From positions 1 through 11,161 of the forward strand of contig JALSPL010000157.1 of the NCBI GenBank assembly GCA_026985975.1: a DNA stretch of 11,161 nt, written 5' to 3'. Under the pieces are notes generated by a model, which ran no database searches, had not been told where the DNA came from, and worked only from the letters and a program-made list of their open reading frames with translations. The translations under genes were made by a program, and so were the position numbers. Below are positions 1 through 6,263 of this stretch, piece after piece (positions within the stretch are counted from its first letter, which is position 1; each line of letters begins with the position of its first letter). The stretch is from Anaerolineae bacterium (GTDB lineage Bacteria; Chloroflexota; Anaerolineae; J102).

Positions 1-1574
1 ATGGGACTGGCCGAAGCGCGGGGGATAAGAAAAGCCAGGGCCAGGATAAACGCGGCGATAAGCACGCTCACCGAAAGCCGCGTCAGCGCCCGATCCAGGC
101 TCTCCAGCGCCGGTCTTTGCACAGTCATATTCAATGACAACGGCAGTTCGCCCGATTCCAGGCCGTAGAGTAGCCGGGCGCCCGCCCGCGGCGCAATGGA
201 CAGCACCTCGCCCCAGGCTTGCAACTGATATAACATCTGCGGCCCCCAGACTGAAGGCAACCACATCTCTCGCGCCAACGTCTCGACAAAAGGCTGCGAT
301 ACCGCAAAGATATCAAATTCCGGGTCAAGTTGCAGCCCCACGCCCTCCATCATGGCCAATGTTTTCCCCAGCAGCCACATATCCGGGGGCAGCATAAGAT
401 GATGACGCCAGGCGATGGGCATAATATCCGAGACCACATCCTGCGCCCGGATTTCTTTCAGCGGCAGTCCGTAGTATTTATCCAGCAACCGGGTGATGTC
501 CCGTTTCAGCAGCGCCCGATCCACCCTGGCCGTGGCCGCCCCCATACGAACGAGCTGCTCTACGATAGCGTTCGCGTCCATCCGCACCGATGCGATGTAC
601 AACCTCACCAGATTCAGCCGATCTGTCTCGGAGAGATGCCCCACCATGCCAAAATCCATAGCGCCGATGACATTTTCTGGCAACACGAAAAAATTGCCGG
701 GATGCGGATCAGCATGAAAAAAACCATCCGCCATCACTTCTTTGATGATAATGCGGGCGGCGTTCAACGCCACCTGCTTGGGATCCAGACCGGCCTCTTG
801 CATCCCCGCCACATCATCGATTTTCACGCCGCGAAGGCGCTCCAGCACCAACACCTCTCGGGTGGTGAGTTCCCAATACACTTTGGGGATGATGAGATAG
901 GGTTCATCAGCAAAATTACTGCGAAAACGATCGGCATTGCGCCCTTCGCGCAGATAATTCAACTCATCCTGCAGGGTGAAAGAAAACTCGGCCACGATAT
1001 CGACGGGATTGTAGATCTCTCCCAGCGAGGTGTGTTGAGCCAACGCCGCCATATCCTCCAAAATCGCCAGATCGGCCTGGATGGTGGGCCAGATTTCGGG
1101 GCGCTGCACCTTGATCACCACCTCTTCGCCTCCGGGCAAGGCGGCAGCGTGAACCTGCGCCAGCGACGCCGCGGCCAGAGGCTCATGATCGATGTAAGCA
1201 AATAGTGCTTCCAGGGGACGCTCCCAAGCCGCAGCCAGTTGGACTTCAACCTCCTCCCAAGAAATGGGCGGGGCCGAATCCTGAAGCTTGCTCAACTCTT
1301 CGATGAAGTCGGGAGGCAGCAGATCGGGCCGGGTGCTCAGAATTTGCCCCAACTTGATGAAGGTGGGCCCTAATTCCTCAAGAGCGAGGCGAAAACGCCG
1401 GGCGGGCGTCAGCCGCTCCCGCTCTCGATCTTTACGAAAGAATCGAATGGTCGACAACAGCGCGCGATCCACCCCCATCTGCTCCAGCATGGCGCCAAAA
1501 CCGTGCTGGGCAAACACCGTAATGATTCTTCGATAACGGGGGAGATTCTGAACGCGACGGACAGTGGTAAACAT
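1..1574 (-). CDS. ABC1/AarF/UbiB-family atypical kinase-like protein (C-terminus cut by window edge)
   Basis: The complement of 1574-1 is open for 524 codons with no stop and continues beyond the window. It reads as an ABC1 (AarF/UbiB) protein. These atypical kinase-fold membrane proteins bind or hydrolyse ATP and support quinone or isoprenoid-lipid metabolism. Visible motifs in order are the family KxGQ signature (K74-L-G-Q77, in FIKLGQILSTRPDLLP), the Ala-rich nucleotide loop AAASLAQVH (134-142), the lysine in VVIKVQ (K155), the ExD helix around E204 and D215, the catalytic-loop equivalent HADPHPGN (287-294) and DFG (307-309). A hydrophobic segment at about 500-517 fits the usual C-terminal membrane anchor. 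Family members run to roughly 550 residues, so only a few dozen residues should be missing. ATG 1574 is the first start after an in-frame TGA 24 nt upstream, and it places the family's N-terminal helix correctly. No Shine-Dalgarno is visible. The exact substrate cannot be read from sequence, and ubiquinone versus menaquinone association is open. Confidence 0.95.
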   Translation of the reverse strand, partial: MFTTVRRVQNLPRYRRIITVFAQHGFGAMLEQMGVDRALLSTIRFFRKDRERERLTPARRFRLALEELGPTFIKLGQILSTRPDLLPPDFIEELSKLQDSAPPISWEEVEVQLAAAWERPLEALFAYIDHEPLAAASLAQVHAAALPGGEEVVIKVQRPEIWPTIQADLAILEDMAALAQHTSLGEIYNPVDIVAEFSFTLQDELNYLREGRNADRFRSNFADEPYLIIPKVYWELTTREVLVLERLRGVKIDDVAGMQEAGLDPKQVALNAARIIIKEVMADGFFHADPHPGNFFVLPENVIGAMDFGMVGHLSETDRLNLVRLYIASVRMDANAIVEQLVRMGAATARVDRALLKRDITRLLDKYYGLPLKEIRAQDVVSDIMPIAWRHHLMLPPDMWLLGKTLAMMEGVGLQLDPEFDIFAVSQPFVETLAREMWLPSVWGPQMLYQLQAWGEVLSIAPRAGARLLYGLESGELPLSLNMTVQRPALESLDRALTRLSVSVLIAAFILALAFLIPRASASP

Positions 1575-1616
1575 AAGCCAATCGAGGAGGCAAAGAAATC
1601 ATTCTCTTCTTTCCTC

Positions 1617-1622
1617 ATTATA
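1617..1622 (-). promoter_or_regulatory. Candidate -10 box for the ABC1 gene
   Basis: The minus strand carries a perfect TATAAT here, about 43 nt upstream of the ATG at 1574. It lies just after the terminator of the preceding gene. No good -35 hexamer sits 16-18 nt upstream, because that position falls in the terminator's T-run. The placement between terminator and start supports an independent transcript for the kinase gene, but the promoter call rests on one hexamer. Confidence 0.45.
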
Positions 1623-1633
1623 CCTCATGGCTC

Positions 1634-1669
1634 AAACAAAAAACCGCTTCGGATGAATCCGGAGCGGTT
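1634..1669 (-). terminator. Rho-independent terminator after the META/YbaY protein gene
   Basis: Positions 1642-1669 form a 12-bp inverted repeat (AACCGCT arm against AGCGGTT) with one G-T wobble and a 4-nt loop. On the minus strand the stem is followed directly by TTTTTTGTTT (complement of 1634-1643). It starts 27 nt past the TGA of the gene ending at 1696, which is the canonical arrangement for an intrinsic terminator. The T-run lies only on the minus-strand exit side, so termination should be one-directional. Confidence 0.9.
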
Positions 1670-1695
1670 GGGGAATAACTGGTGGCGAGTTGAAA

Positions 1696-3219
1696 CTACG
1701 GCTGAGAAAGCTCGATCTCTACGTAGGAGGGCTTGCCCTGGGTGATCACCTGATAACTGGATGTGCTGACAAACAGCATGGCACCGTCAGCATCGTTGAT
1801 CTGCGCCCGCACCGCATAAGTGTGCGTCGCATCGATGTCGTTCAAATTGTAAGTGACTACAAAGGGGATGGGCGGGCCCGCGGGAGCCGCCATGATGGTC
1901 TGACCAATCATCACCGCCGCGGCATCCGCTTTGGAGACGTCTTCCAGGGTGACGATGACCTGGGCTGTGTCGGGCAGGGCGATGCGGGCCTTGTAAGTCA
2001 GCTCGCCCGCCACCGCCGGTTTGAAATTCAGCACGGCGTTGCCATTGGCATCGAAGATGGTGAGAGAGCCGTTGGCGGTGCTGTAAGTGGCGGCGGAGCC
2101 CAGCAGGTTGAGATACTCACTTTCCTGCTCCATCACGCCCGCGGGCTCGGCGCAGGCCTGGCGGGTGGCGGTCACATTGCTGACAGCCAGATTTTTGTTG
2201 TCGCTCTGATAGCCGCCGCTGTAGGTGTTGCATCCGGCGGAGCCGCTCAACTTGCCATTCTCGAACAGCGCGTAGATGGGCGCGCCCTCCAGCGGCTGTT
2301 TGCCATTGAGTAGCGCCAGCGCCCACAGCGGGCCTTCCAGGGTGGAGGGGCCGGGGACATCACCCTGCCCGTAAGTGACATCGACGCTGGTCTCGGCCAC
2401 GCGGTCGCCGCTCTTGGGATCGGTGGAGAAGGCCACGATTTTGCCGGTGGTTCCGGGAACGACATCCTGCAGGTTCAGGTCCACCGACCAGTCGCCTTTG
2501 CCGCCCGCACCGATATTCTGGCCCTGCAAGGTGGTGGAAGTTTCGGCCAAAACTGCGCCGTTGTCGTCCACAGCCTGCACGGCGACATTGCCTTCAAACA
2601 GACCCTGTCCTTCACCTTTCACCGTGACAGGATGGGTGATGTCCAGCGCAGCGCCGTTGCCGGGCTCCTGAATGTTGATCATCGCCTCAACGGCTTCTCC
2701 GTAGGTGACGGCAATACTGGTCTCGGCCACGCGATCCCCGTTTTTGGAATTGGTGAAAAAGGCGAGGATCTGACCTTTCGTCCCGGGCATGACATCCCGC
2801 ACATCCAGCTCTACCGACCAGACGCCGCCAGTGGCGCCCGCTTCGCGGGTCATCTTCAGTCCGGTGGTCTTTTCTGCCAGCACATTGCCGTCAGCATCAA
2901 CGGCCTGGACTACGACATTGCCATCGAACAAGCCCTGTCCTTCGCCCTTCACCGGCACGGGGTTGGAGATGTCCAGCACGGCGCCATTGGTGGGGGCGAG
3001 AATGCTGATAGCGGATTCAACGGGCTTATCAGGTTTTGGGGTGGGCAGAGGGGGCGCAGCGGTGGGCGCGGGCGTGGGACTGGGCTGCTCTTTGCCGCCA
3101 AAAGCGCCAGAAGCCGCCATCACGCCAAGAATCAGCAGCAGAATGATAATAGCGCCGCCGATGAGATAAGCGGGCTTCTGCCAGGTTGGTTTGGTTTCGG
3201 GGGTAGGGGTATTCGACAT
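1696..3219 (-). CDS. Membrane-anchored protein: two Ig-like repeats, META/HslJ domain and YbaY-like domain
   Basis: This is a 507-residue, probably cell-surface protein. A short cytoplasmic N-terminus is followed by one membrane helix (about 18-40, rich in I/L) and a Pro/Thr/Ala linker (45-66). Two tandem beta-rich repeats follow (68-174 and 178-284), each with the KGEGQGLF(D/E)GNV core and a GDRVAETS...VTYG end. They resemble the Gmad2/Big-type Ig-like domain. Residues 294-400 are a META/HslJ domain: GSAGCNTYSGGY (C330) and TRQACAEP (C356) match its conserved cysteine-bearing segments. Residues 405-503 resemble the YbaY-type domain (LTYKARIALPDTAQVIVTLEDVS; late PPIPFVVTY). There is no lipobox cysteine, so the anchor should be an uncleaved helix. 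ATG 3219 has an AGGAGA site 7 nt upstream. META and YbaY domains are linked to envelope or stress phenotypes in other bacteria, but the role here is unknown. Confidence 0.92.
   Translation of the reverse strand: MSNTPTPETKPTWQKPAYLIGGAIIILLLILGVMAASGAFGGKEQPSPTPAPTAAPPLPTPKPDKPVESAISILAPTNGAVLDISNPVPVKGEGQGLFDGNVVVQAVDADGNVLAEKTTGLKMTREAGATGGVWSVELDVRDVMPGTKGQILAFFTNSKNGDRVAETSIAVTYGEAVEAMINIQEPGNGAALDITHPVTVKGEGQGLFEGNVAVQAVDDNGAVLAETSTTLQGQNIGAGGKGDWSVDLNLQDVVPGTTGKIVAFSTDPKSGDRVAETSVDVTYGQGDVPGPSTLEGPLWALALLNGKQPLEGAPIYALFENGKLSGSAGCNTYSGGYQSDNKNLAVSNVTATRQACAEPAGVMEQESEYLNLLGSAATYSTANGSLTIFDANGNAVLNFKPAVAGELTYKARIALPDTAQVIVTLEDVSKADAAAVMIGQTIMAAPAGPPIPFVVTYNLNDIDATHTYAVRAQINDADGAMLFVSTSSYQVITQGKPSYVEIELSQP
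2368..2688 (-). repeat. Internal domain repeat, copy 2 (residues 178-284)
   Basis: This is the second copy of a roughly 107-residue repeat in the META/YbaY protein gene. It shares the VKGEGQGLF.GNV.VQAVD block, an (A/G)..GDWSV/GVWSV strand, the VPGT.GKI.AF segment and GDRVAETS with the first copy. Both copies have the same length and sit three residues apart, which points to an intragenic duplication. Confidence 0.85.
2698..3018 (-). repeat. Internal domain repeat, copy 1 (residues 68-174)
   Basis: This is the first copy of the Ig-like repeat, directly after the Pro-rich linker. It aligns along its whole length with the copy at 2368-2688. The differences are mostly conservative, such as DGNVVVQAVDADG against EGNVAVQAVDDNG. 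Confidence 0.85.
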
Positions 3220-3226
3220 TTTGTCG

Positions 3227-3232
3227 TCTCCT
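3227..3232 (-). promoter_or_regulatory. Ribosome binding site for the META/YbaY gene
   Basis: AGGAGA on the minus strand lies 7 nt before the ATG at 3219 and fixes that start. Confidence 0.8.
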
Positions 3233-3369
3233 GTGTGTCAGTTGAAAGTCGTTGCTGTGCATAAATCAAGCCGCCAGCGTTTAAAAAACGGGATCGCCTC
3301 GCTATCCTTGACGAATAAAGAGGCGAAATAGACTTGGTCAGGCGAGATTCCGGCACAATTAAAGCGCAA

Positions 3370-3398
3370 ATCATAGTAGCGTGACGCTCAAAAGTCAA
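3370..3398 (-). promoter_or_regulatory. Sigma70-type promoter for the META/YbaY gene
   Basis: On the minus strand, TTGACT (3393-3398) and TATGAT (3370-3375) are separated by exactly 17 nt. This is the best two-box promoter in the window. Transcription would start near 3363, giving a leader of roughly 140 nt. An 11-bp perfect palindrome, AGCGT-G-ACGCT (3378-3388), lies inside the spacer and could be a repressor site. Confidence 0.75.
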
Positions 3399-3507
3399 TA
3401 TCCGGACGAAATCACGCTGTCAGACTCCCTACGATGCTGACAAGGGAATAGTTCCCAACCCGACTCTTTTCTCATCCCGCCCTTAAGTTTCCCCGTCCAG
3501 GTTGTAG

Positions 3508-3513
3508 TATAAT
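3508..3513 (+). promoter_or_regulatory. Candidate -10 box for the 137-residue protein gene
   Basis: A perfect TATAAT lies 44 nt upstream of the ATG at 3558. The -35 region is poor: TTAAGT at 3483-3488 gives a 19-nt spacer. The position fits a short leader of about 38 nt. Confidence 0.5.
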
Positions 3514-3557
3514 CAGATTTATTAACCATAACGCATTCTCCCTCCCCCCTCAACGCC

Positions 3558-3971
3558 ATGCCCGATCGCTTTTTGCAGGACATCATCACCAATCTCGAAT
3601 TTCATGTCGCCTGGATTGAAATCGATCTTTATTTCCTTCGGAGTCGCCCGAATGGCAAAGAGAGCGACTTCATCCAGCGAATGATCGAAACAGAACAAGC
3701 GATTATCAGCGAGCTTTCCCGCGTCCTCCGCCAGCATGATTACGCGCCATCGCAGATTCAGCCCGACAAGAAGCTATTGCGGGAGGCGAAGAAACGGCAA
3801 ACGCCCGAAACAGTGTTGCGTTATATCCACCACGGCATTCTCATGTCTCTGGCATGGTATCAGGATCGACTGAAAGATCCGCATCATCCATTCAGAGAAC
3901 TTTGGCAGTCGCTTTTCGCACAGCAAGACCTGCTCAGAGAGGATATCGAACAGGTGCTGGGGATCAAATAG
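3558..3971 (+). CDS. Hypothetical small helical protein (137 aa)
   Basis: I do not recognise this family. The 137-residue product is charged, has no signal peptide or membrane segment, and should be cytoplasmic. Its residue pattern suggests four amphipathic helices, at about 6-28, 34-60, 83-107 and 110-134. They carry acidic and histidine residues (E14, E21, E44, E46, H91, H92, H109, H110). A ferritin-like or other four-helix bundle is possible, but the spacing does not clearly match a known metal site. ATG 3558 lacks a Shine-Dalgarno (upstream is C/T-rich), and a TATAAT lies 44 nt upstream. The 3-hydroxyacyl-CoA dehydrogenase gene follows 80 nt later on the same strand with no terminator between, so the two may be co-transcribed. 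Reality as a gene is supported by the promoter, length and lack of a competing gene on the other strand. Confidence 0.75.
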   Translation: MPDRFLQDIITNLEFHVAWIEIDLYFLRSRPNGKESDFIQRMIETEQAIISELSRVLRQHDYAPSQIQPDKKLLREAKKRQTPETVLRYIHHGILMSLAWYQDRLKDPHHPFRELWQSLFAQQDLLREDIEQVLGIK

Positions 3972-4035
3972 CCAAGCCAGCCCAGTTTGGCGCATCTCAT
4001 TTTTCGATTTCACCCAATTTCAACCAACATTTTGC

Positions 4036-4042
4036 AAAGGAG
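4036..4042 (+). promoter_or_regulatory. Ribosome binding site deciding the dehydrogenase start
   Basis: AAAGGAG ends 9 nt before ATG 4052. It selects this start over the open frame that extends upstream to 3854 and overlaps the previous gene. Confidence 0.85.
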
Positions 4043-4051
4043 CAAAAGATT

Positions 4052-4906
4052 ATGAACATTCAGACAATCGGCGTCATCGGCTGCGGCCTGATGGGGTCTG
4101 GCATCGTGGAAGTCGCCGCCAGAACCGGTTTCGATGTGATCGTATCAGAAGCAAACAATGATTTTCTGCAGGCGGGATTGGCCCGCATCGATAAATCATT
4201 GGGACGGGCGCTGAAAAAAGGCAAGTTGAGCGAGGAGGAAATGGCCGCCATCAAGGCCCGCATCACGGGCGTGGTGGGGCTGGACGCTTTCATCGATGTG
4301 GATATGGCCATCGAGGCAGTCTCCGAAAACATCGATCTCAAGCGCAACATCTTCGAAAAACTGGATGAGGTCACCCGGCCCGACGTCATTCTCGCCTCCA
4401 ACACGTCATCCATCAGCATTGCCGCCCTGGCCGCGGTCACCAACCGGCCCGACAAGGTGGTGGGCATGCACTTTTTCAATCCGGTGCCGGTGATGGCGCT
4501 GCTGGAGCTGGTGCGGGGCATTCTCACCAGCGATGAGACGCTGGCGACGGCTCGGGAGATCGGCGAGCGCATGGGCAAGAAGCCTGTCGTGGCTAAAGAC
4601 AGCCCAGGATTCATCGTCAACCGCCTGCTCATCCCCTTCCTGCTGGACGCGGTGCGCATGTATGAATCGGGCCTGGCCACCAGGGAAGATATCGACGCCG
4701 GCGTCAGGCTGGGGCTCAATCATCCCATGGGGCCGCTGACCCTGGCCGACTTCGTGGGGCTGGACACCACGTTGTTCGTGGCCGATGTGCTTTACGAGGA
4801 ATACGGCGATCCCAACTTCAAAGCGCCGCCGTTGCTGCGGCAGATGGTGGCTGCGGGCCTGCTGGGCCGAAAATCGGGCCGTGGATTTTACGACTGGCGC
4901 AAATAA
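4052..4906 (+). CDS. hbd: 3-hydroxyacyl-CoA (3-hydroxybutyryl-CoA) dehydrogenase
   Basis: This 284-residue enzyme has the normal length for stand-alone 3-hydroxybutyryl-CoA dehydrogenases. They interconvert (S)-3-hydroxyacyl-CoA and 3-oxoacyl-CoA with NAD(H), in beta-oxidation, aromatic degradation or C4 acyl-CoA formation. The N-terminal Rossmann fold has GVIGCGLMGSGI (GxGxxG, residues 9-14) and an acidic residue at the end of strand 2 (E33), which favours NAD over NADP. Catalytic and substrate residues are visible: S116-N117 in SNTSS, H140 in GMHFFNPVP, E152 in LLELV, N190 in SPGFIVNR, and N223 in NHPMGPL. The C-terminal helical domain ends with the family signature GRKSGRGFYDW. ATG 4052 is chosen because it has a strong Shine-Dalgarno and puts the Rossmann motif at residue 5-14. 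A strong hairpin follows the stop. Chain-length preference and exact pathway cannot be told from the window, so the symbol could equally be paaH- or fadB-like. Confidence 0.95.
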   Translation: MNIQTIGVIGCGLMGSGIVEVAARTGFDVIVSEANNDFLQAGLARIDKSLGRALKKGKLSEEEMAAIKARITGVVGLDAFIDVDMAIEAVSENIDLKRNIFEKLDEVTRPDVILASNTSSISIAALAAVTNRPDKVVGMHFFNPVPVMALLELVRGILTSDETLATAREIGERMGKKPVVAKDSPGFIVNRLLIPFLLDAVRMYESGLATREDIDAGVRLGLNHPMGPLTLADFVGLDTTLFVADVLYEEYGDPNFKAPPLLRQMVAAGLLGRKSGRGFYDWRK

Positions 4907-4913
4907 GGGCCAT

Positions 4914-4945
4914 TAAGGGGCGTTTCGTTGCCGAGACGCCCCTTA
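4914..4945 (+). terminator. Hairpin terminator after the dehydrogenase gene
   Basis: A 14-bp stem (TAAGGGGCG arm against CGCCCCTTA, one T-G wobble) with a TTGC loop begins 8 nt past the TAA at 4906. It is followed by TCTTTCCCCC, a weak T-tract. The stem is strong enough to call a terminator. It separates the dehydrogenase unit from the coiled-coil/selB/map cluster. Confidence 0.8.
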
Positions 4946-4971
4946 TCTTTCCCCCTCCTGCTATTGAAATA

Positions 4972-4980
4972 TGCTATAAT
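4972..4980 (+). promoter_or_regulatory. Extended -10 promoter for the coiled-coil/selB/map cluster
   Basis: TGC followed directly by TATAAT (4975-4980) makes an extended -10 element, and no matching -35 box is visible 17 nt upstream. It lies between the terminator hairpin and the ATG at 5040, giving a leader of about 50 nt. It should drive all three downstream genes. Confidence 0.65.
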
Positions 4981-5039
4981 GCCTTTTCAACCCCCACCGA
5001 TTTTCCGTTATTCTCTACTCATCCGTTAGCAGATACCTT

Positions 5040-6257
5040 ATGGACACCACGCAACTGGCCCAAATGGTGACCTGGCTCGACGAACAACATCGCCGGGATC
5101 GGGAAGAGCTCACCAAACTCCAACAACGCGTCGAAGCGCAAACCAGCACCTTGCAGGAGCAGGCCCGCCGCATCAAATCTCTGGAAGCGCAGCTTTCCAG
5201 CGCCAAGATGCAGCTCGGGCGCTTCGAACAAATCGACGAATCGCTCCAGAACACCCGCAATGAGCTCACCATCATGGTGAACGCCCAGGCCGACGCCATG
5301 GCCAAAATGCGCCGCGAGATGGAACAATCCCGCATGACCGATCGCGAAGCGATTTCCCGATCCGTCGCCGAGTTGAGAAAAGAATTGGGGAAAATACGCC
5401 CGCTGGAGGAAGAGCAGAAAATACGCAAAACAGAGGTGCAGCGGCTGAGCGAAATCACCATCGCCCTGCGGCATGATCTGAACAACATCAACAAAGATAT
5501 CGATGAGCGCACCCGCGGCCTGCCCTATCTCGTCGAACAGCGCAATCATGATAACAAACGCATCGCCCAGTTGCAGCAAGAAAATATCGAGCTTTTCAAA
5601 CGCCTCGAAGCCGCAGCCAACAAGCTCCAGTTGCTGGAATACAAGCTGCAAAAAACGGAGGGGCTTGTCACCCCCCTCCCCGAAACCATCGATGACCTGA
5701 AACGCACCCAGGCCCAATTCATCGAATCGCTGAAACTGGCGGATGCGGATCGGCAGCGACAGATGGCGGAGTGGCAGGAAACGCTGGACGCCCAACTCGC
5801 GCTCATCGAAGAGCAACGCAAGCGCTTCAACGAGATGCTGGCGCTCAAGGATGACATCCGGCGCACGCTGCTGGAGCTGGGGAAATTCCGCGAGACCATG
5901 CAGCGAGAGCAGGAGCAGGTGGCGGCCCTGCAACGCCTGGCCGAAGAGCGCATGAAAAAAGATATGGAAGCCTTTCAGGCGGATAATGAGAAACTGTGGA
6001 AAAAACAGCTTCTCGATTGGCAATACCGCTGGGATCAGCAGGTCAAAGTCAATGCCAGCGTCAACGATCGTTTCCCTGTCATTCAACGCAAAATCGATCT
6101 GTTCGAGGAGCTTTTGCAATTTTTGTGGGGCATTCTGGATGAGCAAAGCCAGACGCAGCTCCGAGAATCGCAAAAATGGCTTTCGCAGATGCAAAGCATG
6201 GCCGAAAAACGAGACAGTCTTTACAAAAAATATAAAATGACGGAGCAGCCCGCCTGA
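5040..6257 (+). CDS. Coiled-coil protein of unknown function (405 aa)
   Basis: I do not recognise a named family. Nearly the whole 405-residue chain (about 10-325) is charged heptad-rich helix full of Glu, Gln, Lys, Arg and Leu, typical of a long cytoplasmic coiled coil. There is no signal peptide, membrane helix or catalytic motif. A break with Pro/Gly at about 208-216 (TPLPE) separates two coils. Two segments look alike: EWQETLDAQ near 244 and DWQYRWDQQ near 326. The C-terminal part (345-385: DRFPVIQRKIDLFEELLQFL, then WGILDEQ) is less coil-like and may be a small conserved domain. No Shine-Dalgarno precedes ATG 5040, but an extended -10 lies 60 nt upstream. The TGA stop is 6 nt from the selB start and in the same frame, so a co-transcribed and possibly coupled role is likely. 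A structural or scaffold role is only a guess. Confidence 0.88.
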   Translation: MDTTQLAQMVTWLDEQHRRDREELTKLQQRVEAQTSTLQEQARRIKSLEAQLSSAKMQLGRFEQIDESLQNTRNELTIMVNAQADAMAKMRREMEQSRMTDREAISRSVAELRKELGKIRPLEEEQKIRKTEVQRLSEITIALRHDLNNINKDIDERTRGLPYLVEQRNHDNKRIAQLQQENIELFKRLEAAANKLQLLEYKLQKTEGLVTPLPETIDDLKRTQAQFIESLKLADADRQRQMAEWQETLDAQLALIEEQRKRFNEMLALKDDIRRTLLELGKFRETMQREQEQVAALQRLAEERMKKDMEAFQADNEKLWKKQLLDWQYRWDQQVKVNASVNDRFPVIQRKIDLFEELLQFLWGILDEQSQTQLRESQKWLSQMQSMAEKRDSLYKKYKMTEQPA

Positions 6258-6263
6258 TCAGCC

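Larger units (their letters stand above)
3220..3557. other. Divergent intergenic region with promoters on both strands
   Basis: These 338 bp separate the divergently transcribed META/YbaY gene and the 137-residue helical protein gene. They hold a strong minus-strand promoter (3370-3398) and a plus-strand -10 box (3508-3513). They also hold several short inverted repeats: AGCGT-G-ACGCT at 3378-3388, TGTCAG/CTGACA at 3418-3423 and 3437-3442, and GGGAA-TAG-TTCCC at 3444-3456. I see no convincing small gene. The minus-strand transcript would have a leader of about 140 nt, long enough for regulation, but I do not recognise a riboswitch class in it. Confidence 0.6.

Noticed and set aside
330..1205. 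291-codon open frame on the plus strand
   Set aside because: It lies wholly antisense to the ABC1 kinase gene, whose motifs are unmistakable. Its translation is low-complexity His/Gln-rich and matches nothing.
1409..1618. 69-codon minus-strand frame overlapping the ABC1 start
   Set aside because: It is in a different frame from the ABC1 protein and has no motif; the ABC1 frame starts at 1574.
1690..3264. Several plus-strand frames across the META/YbaY gene (for example 1690-2313 and 2632-3264)
   Set aside because: They are antisense shadows of a well-supported gene with repeats, domains, promoter and terminator.
3854..4051. 66-residue N-terminal extension of the dehydrogenase
   Set aside because: It overlaps the previous gene, precedes the strong AAAGGAG site, and would push the Rossmann motif away from its normal N-terminal position.
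5019..6194. 391-codon minus-strand frame opposite the coiled-coil gene
   Set aside because: Long antisense frames arise opposite Glu/Lys/Leu-rich coiled coils. Its Leu/Phe-rich translation shows no domain, and the plus-strand gene sits in an operon with a promoter.
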